NCBI RefSeq assembly: GCF_002813375.1
Contig: NZ_PHUJ01000003.1
Coordinates: forward strand, 2,790,001-2,854,000
Direction: 5' to 3'
DNA: 64,000 bases
Origin: Pseudonocardia alni
Lineage (GTDB): Bacteria > Actinomycetota > Actinomycetes > Mycobacteriales > Pseudonocardiaceae
Positions within the stretch are counted from its first letter, which is position 1; the number at the start of each line of letters is the position of its first letter. This document shows positions 8,327 through 17,148 of the stretch, piece by piece. The position numbers and the translations under genes were made by a program. The notes under the pieces are model-generated. The model made no database searches and had not been told where the DNA came from. It saw nothing but the letters and a program-made list of their open reading frames with translations.

Positions 8327-9762
8327 CCCCGGTCCTGCGGGCCGCGGGGCTGTCCGCACACACCGCGGACGGCGCCGTCCTGCTCGACGGGGTGGACCTG
8401 GAGCTGGCCGCGGGCGCGGTGCTCGCGGTCGTCGGGCCGTCCGGGGCGGGCAAGTCCACCCTGGGACTCGCTCTGCTCGGCGAGGCGAATCCCGGGATCG
8501 GTCTGGCCGGCTCGGTGCGCGCCGGCGGCACCGAGCTGCTCGGCCACGACCCGGCCGGACTCCGCACGGCCCGCGCGGGACGGGTGGGCCACCTGCCCCA
8601 GCACCCGGGCGTCGTGCTGGACCCGGTGCGCCGGACCGGACCGGTGCTCGACGAACTCGCCGCGACCGCGCACGGCCGCGGCCGTGCGCACCGGGCGGCC
8701 CGGGACACCGCGGTGGCCTCCGCCCTGGAACGGGCCGGGCTCGGCGCGGAACCCGGGCTGCTGCGCCGTTTCCCGCACCAGCTCTCCGGCGGGCAGCAGC
8801 AGCGGATGGCGCTGGCCCAGACGCTCGTCACCGGGCCCGGTGCGGTGGTGCTCGACGAGCCGACCACCGGCCTGGACCCCGTCACCCGTGGTGCCGTCCT
8901 CGACCGGCTGTGCACCCTCGCCGGGTCCGGCACCGCGCTGGTGCTGCTCACCCACGACCTGGACGCGATCCGCCGGATCGCCGCCGCCGGGCCCACGGTC
9001 GAGGTGCTCGAGCTCCACGGCGGCCGGGTCGTCCGCCGTGGCCCGGCGGGGGCGCCGGCCGAGGTCACCCCGGCGCGGGGCCGGCCGGCCGGGGTCGGTG
9101 CTGCCCTGCTCGCGGTGCGCGGCCTCACGGTCCGGACGGGATCCGGGGTGACCCTGCTGTCCGATGTGGATCTGACGCTGGAGCGGGGCCGGTGCCTTGC
9201 CGTCGTCGGGCCGTCCGGCGCGGGCAAGACCACACTGGGCCGTGCGCTCGCCGGACTCGTCCCGCACTCCGGACGGGTACTGGTCGACGGAACGGAGCCC
9301 GGCCGCGGGACGGTGCAGTACGTCCACCAGGACTGCCGGTCGGCGTTCCTGGACCACCGCTCGGTCCTGGACCAGGTCGCCCGGCCCGCGGTGCTGCTGC
9401 GCGGGTCCTCCCACGCGGACGCCCACACCGAAGCACTCGCTCTGCTCGACCGGCTGGGGCTGCCCGGGGAGACGGTCGCCCGCCGTCCGGGCGGACTGTC
9501 CGGCGGACAGCTGCAGCGGGCCTCGGTCGCGCGCGCACTGCTGGCCCGGCCGTCGGTGCTGGTGGCCGACGAGCCGACCTCGGCGCAGGACGGTGAGCAC
9601 CGGCGACTGCTGCTCGACGAGCTGGGCCACGCCCGCCGGGAGGACGGCCTCGCCCTCGTCCTGGTCAGCCACGACCCGGTCACGATCGCCGACGCCGACC
9701 GGACACTCGCCCTGGCCGACGGGCGGACGACCGTGCCCCCGGAGCCGGTGCCGGCCGTCTGA
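8323..9762 (+). CDS. Fused two-domain ABC ATPase (DppD-DppF type)
   Basis: A 479-residue protein carrying two complete nucleotide-binding domains, equivalent to separate DppD and DppF subunits. Domain 1 has Walker A GPSGAGKST near residues 38-46, signature LSGGQQQR near 153 and Walker B VVLDEPTTGLDP. Domain 2 has GPSGAGKTT near 296-304, LSGGQLQR near 391 and VADEPTSAQD. The GTG start overlaps the permease stop. It is the only peptide/nickel-type ATPase in the window and so could also energise the ATPase-less importer at 19552..22831 and use the binding protein at 11490..13010 (inference). It ends the operon that begins at 3784. Confidence 0.92.
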   Translation: MTPVLRAAGLSAHTADGAVLLDGVDLELAAGAVLAVVGPSGAGKSTLGLALLGEANPGIGLAGSVRAGGTELLGHDPAGLRTARAGRVGHLPQHPGVVLDPVRRTGPVLDELAATAHGRGRAHRAARDTAVASALERAGLGAEPGLLRRFPHQLSGGQQQRMALAQTLVTGPGAVVLDEPTTGLDPVTRGAVLDRLCTLAGSGTALVLLTHDLDAIRRIAAAGPTVEVLELHGGRVVRRGPAGAPAEVTPARGRPAGVGAALLAVRGLTVRTGSGVTLLSDVDLTLERGRCLAVVGPSGAGKTTLGRALAGLVPHSGRVLVDGTEPGRGTVQYVHQDCRSAFLDHRSVLDQVARPAVLLRGSSHADAHTEALALLDRLGLPGETVARRPGGLSGGQLQRASVARALLARPSVLVADEPTSAQDGEHRRLLLDELGHARREDGLALVLVSHDPVTIADADRTLALADGRTTVPPEPVPAV

Positions 9763-9808
9763 CCCCGTCCCGCCCCCCGACAACGGCCGCGCCCCGGCGA
9801 TGCGCCGG

Positions 9809-10171
9809 TCAGGCTCCGGCGTGCTCGCGCAGCAGGGCCGCCGTCTCCGCGGTGGCCTCGGCGTGCAGCCGGCAGTGCTCGTGGTGGTCGGCGTGCGAAC
9901 CGCAGGCGGCCGAGCTGGCCTCGCAGGCGACGGCGGCGGCCGACGCGGCGGCCTCCGCGACCGCCTCGTCCCCGGTGCGACGGCCCAGCACCCGGGCCGC
10001 CGCCGAGCACAGGTCCGCACAGTCCAGGGCGAGCAGGACCTCGCGCTCCATACCTCCGGTGGCAGCCATCGCCGAGGCGCAGGCGGTGCTCGCACGCTCC
10101 GCGTCGTGCAGCTTCTCGACGATCGACGCCGGCGTGGTGACGCCGGCGGCCTCCAGGACGTGGTGGCTCAT
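9809..10171 (-). CDS. Four-helix-bundle Cys-rich (Csp-like, DUF326) copper-binding protein
   Basis: A small cytosolic protein (120 residues, no signal peptide) of helical, Ala-rich composition with Cys residues spaced along the helices: ACASAM, DCADLC, ACEASSAAC and EHCRLHAE, plus an HADHHEH cluster. This matches the Csp copper-storage family, which binds many Cu(I) ions inside a four-helix bundle; the lack of a leader suggests the Csp3-like cytosolic form. ATG at 10171 with GAGAGGAA just upstream. It is divergent from the methyltransferase at 10286, and the shared region contains an inverted repeat. It sits between two transporter operons, suggesting metal buffering. Confidence 0.8.
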   Translation of the reverse strand: MSHHVLEAAGVTTPASIVEKLHDAERASTACASAMAATGGMEREVLLALDCADLCSAAARVLGRRTGDEAVAEAAASAAAVACEASSAACGSHADHHEHCRLHAEATAETAALLREHAGA

Positions 10172-10261
10172 TGCTGTTCCTCTCCTCGGTGCAGGGCGCC
10201 GCGGACGGTACGGCGGTCCCGGACCGGGCGTTCCCGGGACGCACACCGCCTATCTGTCGGG

Positions 10262-10279
10262 AACGATTGTCGTTACAGT
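10262..10279 (+). promoter_or_regulatory. Promoter with overlapping inverted repeat, leaderless start
   Basis: AACGA-TTG-TCGTT (10262-10274) is a perfect inverted repeat whose last base is the first T of a -10 hexamer TACAGT (10274-10279). The ATG of the methyltransferase follows 6 nt later, so the transcript is probably leaderless. The site also lies between divergent genes and could control the Csp-like gene. The regulator is not identified; the repeat resembles Fur/Zur-type sites only loosely. Confidence 0.45.
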
Positions 10280-10285
10280 CCGCCC

Positions 10286-11074
10286 ATGGACGACATCTCC
10301 GGGTACACCGACGCCGTACGCGGGATGTGGGGCGACGCCGACTACCCCGCCCTGGCGGACCGCTTCGCACCCGCCGCCCACGACCTCGTCGACGCACTCG
10401 CGCCCGGTCCACACGACCAGGTGCTCGACGTCGCGGCCGGTACGGGATCGGCCGCCGCCCTCGCGCGGGAGCGGGGTGCCGCAGTCCTCGCGACCGACCT
10501 GTCCCCGCGGATGGTCGCGCTCGGCCGGGGCCGGACCGCGGGTTCCGGCGTCGTGTGGCTGGAGGCCGACGTGGAGGACCTGCCCCTGCCCCCGACCTGC
10601 GCCGACATCGTGCTCTCGAGCTTCGGCCTGATCTTCGCCCCGCGCCCAGCGGTGGCCCTGGCCCAGGTACGCAGGGCACTCACCCCGGCCGGACGCTTCG
10701 GCCTGACCGCGTGGACCCCGGACGGCTTCATGGGGCGGATGACCCGCGTCATGCGCCGGCACTCCCCCGCCCCGCCCGGGCTCGCCGATCCGCTCGACTG
10801 GGGCCGCCCCGAGATGGTGCGCGACCGCCTGGCCGCCTTCACCGACGTCGGCGTCGTCACCCGGACACTGCCGTGGCACTTCGACTCCCCCGCGGCGATG
10901 ACGGCGTTCCTGCTCGCCCACTCGCCCGTGCACGCCGCCGCGGCGGCCGGTCTCGGCGGGGCCCGCGCGGCGGAGATGTTCACCGAGGTCGAGGAGATGA
11001 CCGGCCCGGCGGGGTGGCCGGTACGACTGGACGCGGAGTTCCTGGTGGCGACCGCCACCGTCGGCAACACCTGA
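10286..11074 (+). CDS. Class I SAM-dependent methyltransferase (UbiE-like)
   Basis: A 262-residue methyltransferase with the SAM-binding motif I LDVAAGTGSAA near residues 48-58, an acidic motif II (ATDLSPRM) and the post-I motif ADVEDLPLPPTCADIVLSSFGLIF. It is of the UbiE/COQ5-like group, whose members methylate diverse small molecules. The substrate is not predictable. The ATG at 10286 lies 6 nt after a -10 hexamer, so no Shine-Dalgarno is expected. It lies between the ABC operon and the ferredoxin-like gene; with the second methyltransferase at 13011..13760 it might modify a metal ligand (inference). Confidence 0.85.
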   Translation: MDDISGYTDAVRGMWGDADYPALADRFAPAAHDLVDALAPGPHDQVLDVAAGTGSAAALARERGAAVLATDLSPRMVALGRGRTAGSGVVWLEADVEDLPLPPTCADIVLSSFGLIFAPRPAVALAQVRRALTPAGRFGLTAWTPDGFMGRMTRVMRRHSPAPPGLADPLDWGRPEMVRDRLAAFTDVGVVTRTLPWHFDSPAAMTAFLLAHSPVHAAAAAGLGGARAAEMFTEVEEMTGPAGWPVRLDAEFLVATATVGNT

Positions 11075-11100
11075 ACATCTGGTCAGATGTGACGTAGTGT
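11075..11100 (+). promoter_or_regulatory. Operator ACATCTG-GT-CAGATGT and -10 box, leaderless start
   Basis: A perfect 7-2-7 inverted repeat, ACATCTGGTCAGATGT, occupies 11075-11090, followed by a -10 hexamer TAGTGT at 11095-11100 and the ATG at 11107. The operator fills the -35/-10 spacer, the position expected for a repressor. A similar arrangement (TGAACAnnTGATCAGATGTAGTCA, then the start 6 nt later) precedes the binding protein at 22831 on the other strand, pointing to a common regulator. Confidence 0.5.
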
Positions 11101-11106
11101 CGCGGA

Positions 11107-11493
11107 ATGGTCGCGCTCCCCGCCGTCATCGTCTGCCGCGGCTGCTGCTGCGGCTCCGGTCGCAAGCACCCCGGCCTGGACCGGCCCCACCACGACAGGC
11201 TGCTCGACCGGCTCACCCGGGGCATCGAGGGCCACGCGCGGCTGCGGACCAGCGAGTGCCTCGGCCCGTGCGCCGACTCCGACGTCGTCGTGGTCGGACC
11301 CACTCCGGCCGCGCGACGGGCCGGTGCGCGGCCCGTGTGGCTGCGTGCGGTCCTGGACGCTGCGACGACCGACGCCGTCGCCGACTGGGTCCGCGCGGGC
11401 GGACCGGGTACGGCGCCCCGCCCGGCCGTCCTCGACGGGCACGTGTTCACCCCCGGCCTGCGCGCCTCGGACACCGGGCGGGCCGCCGGATGA
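11107..11493 (+). CDS. (2Fe-2S) ferredoxin-like thioredoxin-fold protein
   Basis: A 128-residue protein whose N-terminus reads VIVCRGCCCGSGRKHP and which has ECLGPC about 35 residues later. This is the C-x(n)-C ... C-x3-C pattern of thioredoxin-like [2Fe-2S] ferredoxins, related to the CbiW-type domain found near cobalamin and metal transport genes. The run CRGCCCG is unusually Cys-dense. The ATG follows a -10 hexamer by 6 nt, so it is likely a leaderless mRNA. Its stop overlaps the start of the binding protein downstream (ATGA), tying it to metal or ligand import. A redox, chaperone or sensing role is possible; none is demonstrated by the sequence. Confidence 0.75.
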   Translation: MVALPAVIVCRGCCCGSGRKHPGLDRPHHDRLLDRLTRGIEGHARLRTSECLGPCADSDVVVVGPTPAARRAGARPVWLRAVLDAATTDAVADWVRAGGPGTAPRPAVLDGHVFTPGLRASDTGRAAG

Positions 11494-13010
11494 CCCCGCC
11501 CGAGCTGTCCCGGCGCCGGGTGCTGACCGGCGCGCTCGGCGTCGCCGCGCTCGCCCTCACCGGCTGCTCCGGCGGCGGGACGGGCGAGGAGCGGCTGCGG
11601 GTCGCCTTCGCGACCGGCGGCTCGCGCGAGTCGCTGGACCCGCACGTCCTGCCGCTCTACGTCGACCAGGCCCGGGCCAAGGCGTGCTTCGACACCCTCA
11701 CCGGGTGGTCGCAGGACATGACCCCCGAGCCGCGGCTGGCCGAGTCCTGGGAGAGCGACGCGACCGGGCGGCGGTGGCGGATCCGGCTGCGCGCCGCCCG
11801 CTTCCACGACGGTTCCCCGCTCACCGCCGACGACGTGCTCGCCACCCTGGCCCGCATCACCGACCCGGCGACCACCGCGATCGCCGCGACCCTGTTCCGC
11901 GACCTCGACGCGGCCGCCTCGCGGGCGGTGTCGCCGACCGAGGTCGAGCTGGTGCTGACCCGGCCGAACACGCTGTTCCCGCTGGCCTGGGGCGCGCCCG
12001 GTACCGAGATCGTCAAGGCCGGGACGACGTCGTCCGACCGTCCGAACGGGACCGGGCCGTTCCGGCTCGCGTCGTTCACCCCGGGCGGGTCCACCGTCTA
12101 CACCGCGTCGGAGGACCACTGGGACGGCGCGCCCGGCGTGCGTGAGCTGGAGTTCCTGCCCGTCGACGACGAGGCCGCCCGGATCGGCGCCCTGCTGTCC
12201 GGCCAGGTGCACTACGCCCACGACCTCACCCCCACCGGCGCCGCCCGGCTGGGGGGCGAGCAGCGCACCTCGGCGCTGTCCGCGCCGGCTTCGGCGAGCC
12301 AGTTCCTGGTGATGCGGGTGGACCGGGCACCGTTCTCCGACCCGCGGCTGCGCGAGGCGGTGCGGCTGGGCATCGACCGCGAGGAGCTCGTGCGGGTCGT
12401 GCTGCTCGGGCGCGGCCGGGTCGGCGACGACATGTTCGGCCAGGGACTGCGCTACCACCCGGCGGGGGTGGGCCCGGTGGCACGGGACGTCGCGCGGGCC
12501 CGCGCGCTCGTCACCGAGGCCGGGGCGCAGGGGGCGGCGATCGAGCTGCAGACCAGCGGCGCCGACCCGACCTTCGACGCCGCCACCGCACTCGTCGCGC
12601 GCCAGCTCGGCGAGGTCGGGCTGCGGGTCACGGCGCGGCCGCTGCCGTCGTCGGGCTACTTCCGGGCCATCCGGAAGCAAGGCGTGTTCTCCCAGAACAG
12701 CACCGGCTCGCTGCCGATCCCGGACTACATCGGACGCCGGATGCTGACCAGCACCCCGACCTACGACTTCACCGGCTACCGCAGCCCGGAGATCGACCGC
12801 CTCTACCACTCCGCCGTCGCCACCACCGACGACGCCGCGCGCACCGACGCGTTCGCCCGGATCCTCGGTCTGCTGCGCGCCGACTCGGGCGCCCTGGTGT
12901 GGGGTGTGCGGGACTGGAACGTCGGCGTGGCGACCGGGCTCACCGGGCTGGAGGCGGCCCGGCCGAACACGCTCGCCTGGGCGAACTTCGCGCGCGCCCG
13001 GCTCGGGTGA
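11490..13010 (+). CDS. Tat-exported ABC substrate-binding lipoprotein (family 5)
   Basis: Third member (506 residues) of the paralogous binding-protein set. The Tat-lipoprotein leader is LSRRRVLTGALG...LTGC. Family segments include RESLDPHVLPLYVDQARAKACFD (split here for length: DPHVLPLYVDQ and ACFDTLTGWSQ) and LPIPDYIGRRML. It is much closer to 5044..6564 than to 2102..3670. It is encoded without permeases of its own, coupled by ATGA overlap to the ferredoxin-like gene, and presumably feeds the permeases at 6561-8326. Its stop abuts the stop of the convergent methyltransferase with no gap. Having two near-equivalent receptors suggests two related ligands, or differential regulation. Confidence 0.9.
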   Translation: MTPPELSRRRVLTGALGVAALALTGCSGGGTGEERLRVAFATGGSRESLDPHVLPLYVDQARAKACFDTLTGWSQDMTPEPRLAESWESDATGRRWRIRLRAARFHDGSPLTADDVLATLARITDPATTAIAATLFRDLDAAASRAVSPTEVELVLTRPNTLFPLAWGAPGTEIVKAGTTSSDRPNGTGPFRLASFTPGGSTVYTASEDHWDGAPGVRELEFLPVDDEAARIGALLSGQVHYAHDLTPTGAARLGGEQRTSALSAPASASQFLVMRVDRAPFSDPRLREAVRLGIDREELVRVVLLGRGRVGDDMFGQGLRYHPAGVGPVARDVARARALVTEAGAQGAAIELQTSGADPTFDAATALVARQLGEVGLRVTARPLPSSGYFRAIRKQGVFSQNSTGSLPIPDYIGRRMLTSTPTYDFTGYRSPEIDRLYHSAVATTDDAARTDAFARILGLLRADSGALVWGVRDWNVGVATGLTGLEAARPNTLAWANFARARLG

Positions 13011-13760
13011 TCAGCGGATCGCGACCAGGGTCCGCCGGTCGAAGGTCTGGGTGAGCGTCCCGACCTCGGCGAACCCGGCGCCGGACAGCGCCTGCTCCCA
13101 GGCCGGCAGCGACGACCCGCCGGTGACCCGGCCGGCGAAGCGGCGCTCCCGCTCGACGAACCCGTCGGCCAGGGCGGGCTCGTCGGCGAGCGCGTCCCAC
13201 CAGGTCCGGAAGTCCTCGCCGGTCGCCAGTCCCCGGTCGGTGCGCTCGACCCGCAGGGTCCGGGTCAGCTCGGCCAGGCGCGGCCGGGCGGGGTCGGCGA
13301 GCAGGGTGTCGACGTTCACGAACACCCCGCCGGGGCGCAGCACGGACGCGAGGCGCTGCGCGAGCCCGGGCAGCGCGTGCTCGGGCAGCCAGTGCAGGGC
13401 GGTGGCCGAGACGGCCGCGTCGAACGGCCCGCCGCCGACGGCGTCGGTCCACCCGGGACGTGAGAGGTCCGCGTCGACCCAGCGGACGCGCTCGCCGGTG
13501 GTCCGCCGGGCCAGCTCCAGCATGACCGGGTCGACGTCGACGCCGACCACCTCGGCCCCGGTCCAGCGCGCCGCCGCGCGGGCCGCGAACGACCCGGGCC
13601 CACAGGCGAGGTCGAGCAGCCGGGCGGGGGTGCCGGCGAGCCGGTCGACGACGTCGAGCGCCAGCGCGAACAGCGCCTCCCGGTCGGGGATGTAGCGCTC
13701 CTGCTGCGCGTCCCACCGGCGCAGCCAGTGCTCGGCGTCGAGGTCCGTCCCGGCGGTCAT
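13011..13760 (-). CDS. Class I SAM-dependent methyltransferase
   Basis: A 249-residue methyltransferase. SAM motif I is LLDLACGPGSFAARAA, followed by VVGVDVDPVML and a motif IV-like DAAVSATALHWLPE, similar to trans-aconitate or generic small-molecule methyltransferases. The ATG at 13760 was preferred to a GTG at 13775 because AGGAGAG lies 6 nt before it. The promoter region carries a -10 TACCGT (13803-13798) and, right after the expected transcript start, the 19-bp motif described at 13770..13788. It is convergent with the binding-protein gene. Substrate unknown. Confidence 0.82.
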   Translation of the reverse strand: MTAGTDLDAEHWLRRWDAQQERYIPDREALFALALDVVDRLAGTPARLLDLACGPGSFAARAAARWTGAEVVGVDVDPVMLELARRTTGERVRWVDADLSRPGWTDAVGGGPFDAAVSATALHWLPEHALPGLAQRLASVLRPGGVFVNVDTLLADPARPRLAELTRTLRVERTDRGLATGEDFRTWWDALADEPALADGFVERERRFAGRVTGGSSLPAWEQALSGAGFAEVGTLTQTFDRRTLVAIR

Positions 13761-13769
13761 CGCACTCTC

Positions 13770-13788
13770 CTGCACAACGGTGGCAACA
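13770..13788 (-). promoter_or_regulatory. 19-bp motif TGTTGCCA-N6-TGCAG before methyltransferase
   Basis: On the minus strand the site reads TGTTGCCACCGTTGTGCAG. It lies between the predicted transcript start (about 13791) and the ribosome-binding site of the methyltransferase gene, a position typical of a repressor site. The copies at 3689, 19383 and 25607 share the fixed ends. Confidence 0.45.
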
Positions 13789-13928
13789 GTGCGACCGACG
13801 GTATCCGCGCGGACCCGTCGAACGGAAGGGACCGCCGGGCCCGTGACCGGCGACGTTCACCGTGCGTGACTCGACGGTCGTCGAAACCGGAACCGATAGG
13901 GGGGTCGATCGTGTGCGGACCCCAGATG

Positions 13929-14121
13929 TAGTGTCCGGAGCGCTGGTGGTTCACCGGTCCGCACGGGCCGGTGAGGCAAGAGGGAACCCGGTGGGAATCC
14001 GGGACTGCCCCGCAGCGGTGAACGGGAACGACCGCCGTCAACAGCACTGGGAGCGATCCCGGGAAGCGACGGCCAGTAGGAGCGTGCAGTGCGCCCGTGA
14101 GTCCGAAGACCTGCCGCCGGT
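13929..14121 (+). promoter_or_regulatory. Promoter and cobalamin (B12) riboswitch of nrdAB
   Basis: A -10 hexamer TAGTGT lies at 13929-13934, and a long leader follows. The aptamer (about 13955-14121) shows the conserved cobalamin-riboswitch landmarks: GAGGCAAGAGGGAA, GGTGGGAATCCGGGACTG, CCCGCAGCGGTGA, the B12 box ACGGCCAGTAGG, and the closing GTGAGTCCGAAGACCTGCC. Downstream, CTCCTCG (14209-14215) can pair with CGAGGAG (14249-14255), which contains the nrdA ribosome-binding site. This fits translational shut-off when B12 is bound. B12-riboswitch control of nrdABS is known in Streptomyces; it lets B12-dependent class II reductase take over when the vitamin is available. Confidence 0.95.
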
Positions 14122-14262
14122 GCGCGCGCCGACCGGCGTGCGCTGCTCCGGGGCCTCGTGGGACGGCGCCAGGGTGTGGTGGGCCGCCGACGACACGGGA
14201 CCCACCGCCTCCTCGTACCGCGCCCGCCCCCGGAGGAACGGCGACTCGCGAGGAGAGAGCCC

Positions 14263-17148
14263 GTGACGGCTTCCACCGCTGCACCGGCAGCAGCACCACC
14301 GGCCCTGCGCGTCATCCGGCGCGACGGGTCCGAGACCGGGTTCGACGCCACGAAGATCTCGGTGGCGACGACCAAGGCGTTCCTGGCGGTCGAGGGGGAC
14401 TCGGGCGCGGCGTCGTCGCGGCTGCACCACCTCGTGGCCGGACTGACCGACCAGGTCGTCGCGGCGCTGACCCGGCACCCGGCGCACGCCGTGCACGTCG
14501 AGCAGATCCAGGACCAGGTCGAGCTCGCCCTGATGCGCGGAGGCCACCACAAGGTCGCCCGCTCCTACGTGCTCTACCGCGAGCAGCAGGCCCGGGCCCG
14601 CGCGCACGACGGCGGGGACACCGCCGCCGCGGACGCCCCGGTCGTGCACGTCACCCACCCCGACGGCAGCCGGGCCCCGCTGGACCGGATCCGCGTCGCC
14701 GCGGTGCTCGACGAGGCCTGCGCCGGCGTCGAGGACGTGACCCCGGACAGGGTGCTCGCCGAGCTGGACCGCACCGTCTACGACGGCATCACCGCCGACG
14801 AGCTGGCCCAGGCCCTCGTCCTGGCCGCGCGCACGCTGGTCGAGCGCGAGCCCGCGTACTCCCTGGTGGCCTCGCGGCTGCTGCTGGACCGGCTGCGCGC
14901 CGAGGCCGTGTCGCACCTGTCGGGCGCCCGGGAGACCCCGGACCACGCGACGATGGCCGAGCGGTACGCGGCCTACACGAAGGACTACCTGCGCCACGCC
15001 ATCGCGATCGGCCTGGTCGACCCCGAGCTCGCGACCTTCGACCTGGACCGGGTCACCACCGCGATCCGCCCGGAGCGCGACCTGCAGATCGGCTTTCTCG
15101 GCCTGCAGACCCTCTACGACCGCTACTTCCTGCACGAGCGCGGCGTGCGCTTCGAGCTGCCGCAGGCGTTCTTCCTGCGGGTCGCGATGGGCCTGGCGGT
15201 GCGCGAGGTCGACCGCGAGGCGCGGGCGGTCGAGTTCTACGAGCTGCTGTCGCGCTTCGACTTCATGGCCTCCACTCCCACGCTGTTCAACTCCGGCACC
15301 ACCCGCCCGCAGCTGTCGTCGTGCTTCCTCACCACCGTCGACGACGACCTGGAGTCGATCTTCGGCGGCTACCGCAACAACGCGCTGCTGGCGAAGTACT
15401 CCGGCGGGCTGGGCAACGACTGGACCCCGGTCCGGGGACTCGGCGCGCACATCCGGGGTACGAACGGCGTCTCCCAGGGTGTGGTGCCGTTCCTCAAGAT
15501 CGCCGGGGACACCGCTGTCGCGGTGAACCAGGGCGGCAAGCGCAAGGGCGCCGCGTGCGCCTACCTGGAGACCTGGCACGTCGACATCGAGGAGTTCCTC
15601 GACCTGCGCAAGAACACCGGGGACGACCGTCGCCGCACCCACGACATGAACACCGCGAACTGGGTGCCCGACGAGTTCCTGCGCCGCGTGCAGGCCGACG
15701 GCGAGTGGACCCTGTTCTCCCCGGACGAGGTCCCCGACCTGCACGACCTCTACGGCACCGCGTTCGCGCAGCGGTACCGCGAGTACGAGGCGGCCGCGGC
15801 GCGCGGCGAGATCCGGGTGCACCGCACGGTGCGCGCGGTCGAGCTGTGGCGGCGGATGCTGACCATGCTCTTCGAGACCGGGCACCCGTGGATCACGTTC
15901 AAGGACCCGTGCAACCTGCGCAGCCCGCAGCAGCACGCGGGCGTGGTGCACTCGTCGAACCTGTGCACCGAGATCACCCTCAACACCCGCGCCGGCGACG
16001 AGGGCGAGGTCGCGGTCTGCAACCTCGGCTCGGTGAACCTGGCCGCGCACGTCACGCCGGACGGGCTCGACGCGGACAAGCTGCGCCGCACGGTGACCAC
16101 CGCGGTGCGGATGCTCGACAACGTGGTGGACATCAACTTCTACACGATCGGAGAGGCCCGCCGGTCCAACCTGCGTCACCGCCCGGTCGGCCTGGGCATG
16201 ATGGGCTTCTCCGACGCGCTGTTCACCCAGCGCATCGCGCCCGGCAGCGACGCGGCGGTGCAGTTCGCCGACCGCAGCGCGGAGGCGCTGTCGTTCCACG
16301 CGATCACCGCCTCGTCGGACCTGGCGGTCGAGCGCGGCCGCTACGCCAGCTTCGACGGGTCGCTGTGGAGCCGCGGGATCCTGCCGCTGGACTCGCTCGA
16401 GCTGCTGGCCGCGGCCCGCGGCGACGGCGAGCTCGACGTCGACCGGTCGTCCACGCTGGACTGGGCGTCGCTGCGGGAGAAGGTCGTCGCACAGGGGATG
16501 CGCAACTCCAACGTCCTCGCGATCGCGCCCACCGCGACGATCTCGAACATCTGCGGGGTCGGGCAGTCGATCGAGCCGATCCACCTCAACCTCTACGTGA
16601 AGTCGAACATGTCCGGCGACTTCACGGTGATCAACCCGCACCTGGTCCGCGACCTCAAGGACCGCGGGCTGTGGGACGAGGTGATGGTCGCCGACCTCAA
16701 GTACTTCGACGGGTCGCTGGCCGAGATCGACCGGGTCCCCGCCGACCTGAAGGAGCTCTACGCGACCGCGTTCGAGATCGAGCCGCGCCGGCTCGTGGCC
16801 GCCGCCTCGCGCCGGCAGAAGTGGCTGGACCAGGCGCAGTCGCTGAACCTCTACCTCGCCGCCCCCAGCGGCCGGGCGCTCGACGAGCTCTACCGCCTCG
16901 CCTGGCGCTCCGGGCTCAAGACCACCTACTACCTGCGCACCCGCGCGGCGACGTCGGTGGAGAAGTCCACCCTCACCGGCACCGACGGCCGGCTGACCGG
17001 CGTGCCGAGCACCCCGGCCGCCCCTGCCGCGTCGCCCGCGGCGGCCGTGCCCGCGCTCCCGGCGACCGCCGTGCCCGCCACAGCCCCCGACCTCGACCCG
17101 GGCGCCGCCTGCTCGGTCGACGACCCCGACTGCGAGGCCTGCCAGTGA
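14263..17148 (+). CDS. nrdA: Ribonucleoside-diphosphate reductase, large (alpha) subunit
   Basis: Catalytic subunit of aerobic class I ribonucleotide reductase (961 residues), reducing NDPs to dNDPs. Two ATP-cone allosteric domains appear to be stacked at the N-terminus (residues ~18-105 and ~125-215). The active-site Cys is in SSCFLT (near 354), the thiyl-site loop is NLCTEI (near 566-571), and the second redox Cys is in VAVCNLGS (near 586). The C-terminal tail ends [11 protein letters not shown], supplying the swinging-arm cysteines. GTG start with AGGAGAGAG 5 nt upstream; upstream in-frame starts lie inside the riboswitch leader. The stop overlaps nrdB (GTGA). Controlled by the cobalamin riboswitch. 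Confidence 0.96.
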   Translation: MTASTAAPAAAPPALRVIRRDGSETGFDATKISVATTKAFLAVEGDSGAASSRLHHLVAGLTDQVVAALTRHPAHAVHVEQIQDQVELALMRGGHHKVARSYVLYREQQARARAHDGGDTAAADAPVVHVTHPDGSRAPLDRIRVAAVLDEACAGVEDVTPDRVLAELDRTVYDGITADELAQALVLAARTLVEREPAYSLVASRLLLDRLRAEAVSHLSGARETPDHATMAERYAAYTKDYLRHAIAIGLVDPELATFDLDRVTTAIRPERDLQIGFLGLQTLYDRYFLHERGVRFELPQAFFLRVAMGLAVREVDREARAVEFYELLSRFDFMASTPTLFNSGTTRPQLSSCFLTTVDDDLESIFGGYRNNALLAKYSGGLGNDWTPVRGLGAHIRGTNGVSQGVVPFLKIAGDTAVAVNQGGKRKGAACAYLETWHVDIEEFLDLRKNTGDDRRRTHDMNTANWVPDEFLRRVQADGEWTLFSPDEVPDLHDLYGTAFAQRYREYEAAAARGEIRVHRTVRAVELWRRMLTMLFETGHPWITFKDPCNLRSPQQHAGVVHSSNLCTEITLNTRAGDEGEVAVCNLGSVNLAAHVTPDGLDADKLRRTVTTAVRMLDNVVDINFYTIGEARRSNLRHRPVGLGMMGFSDALFTQRIAPGSDAAVQFADRSAEALSFHAITASSDLAVERGRYASFDGSLWSRGILPLDSLELLAAARGDGELDVDRSSTLDWASLREKVVAQGMRNSNVLAIAPTATISNICGVGQSIEPIHLNLYVKSNMSGDFTVINPHLVRDLKDRGLWDEVMVADLKYFDGSLAEIDRVPADLKELYATAFEIEPRRLVAAASRRQKWLDQAQSLNLYLAAPSGRALDELYRLAWRSGLKTTYYLRTRAATSVEKSTLTGTDGRLTGVPSTPAAPAASPAAAVPALPATAVPATAPDLDPGAACSVDDPDCEACQ

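Noticed and set aside
7710..10679. 989-codon minus-strand frame across permease and ATPase genes
   Set aside because: Antisense shadow of the ABC operon, Arg/Ser-rich, without motifs.
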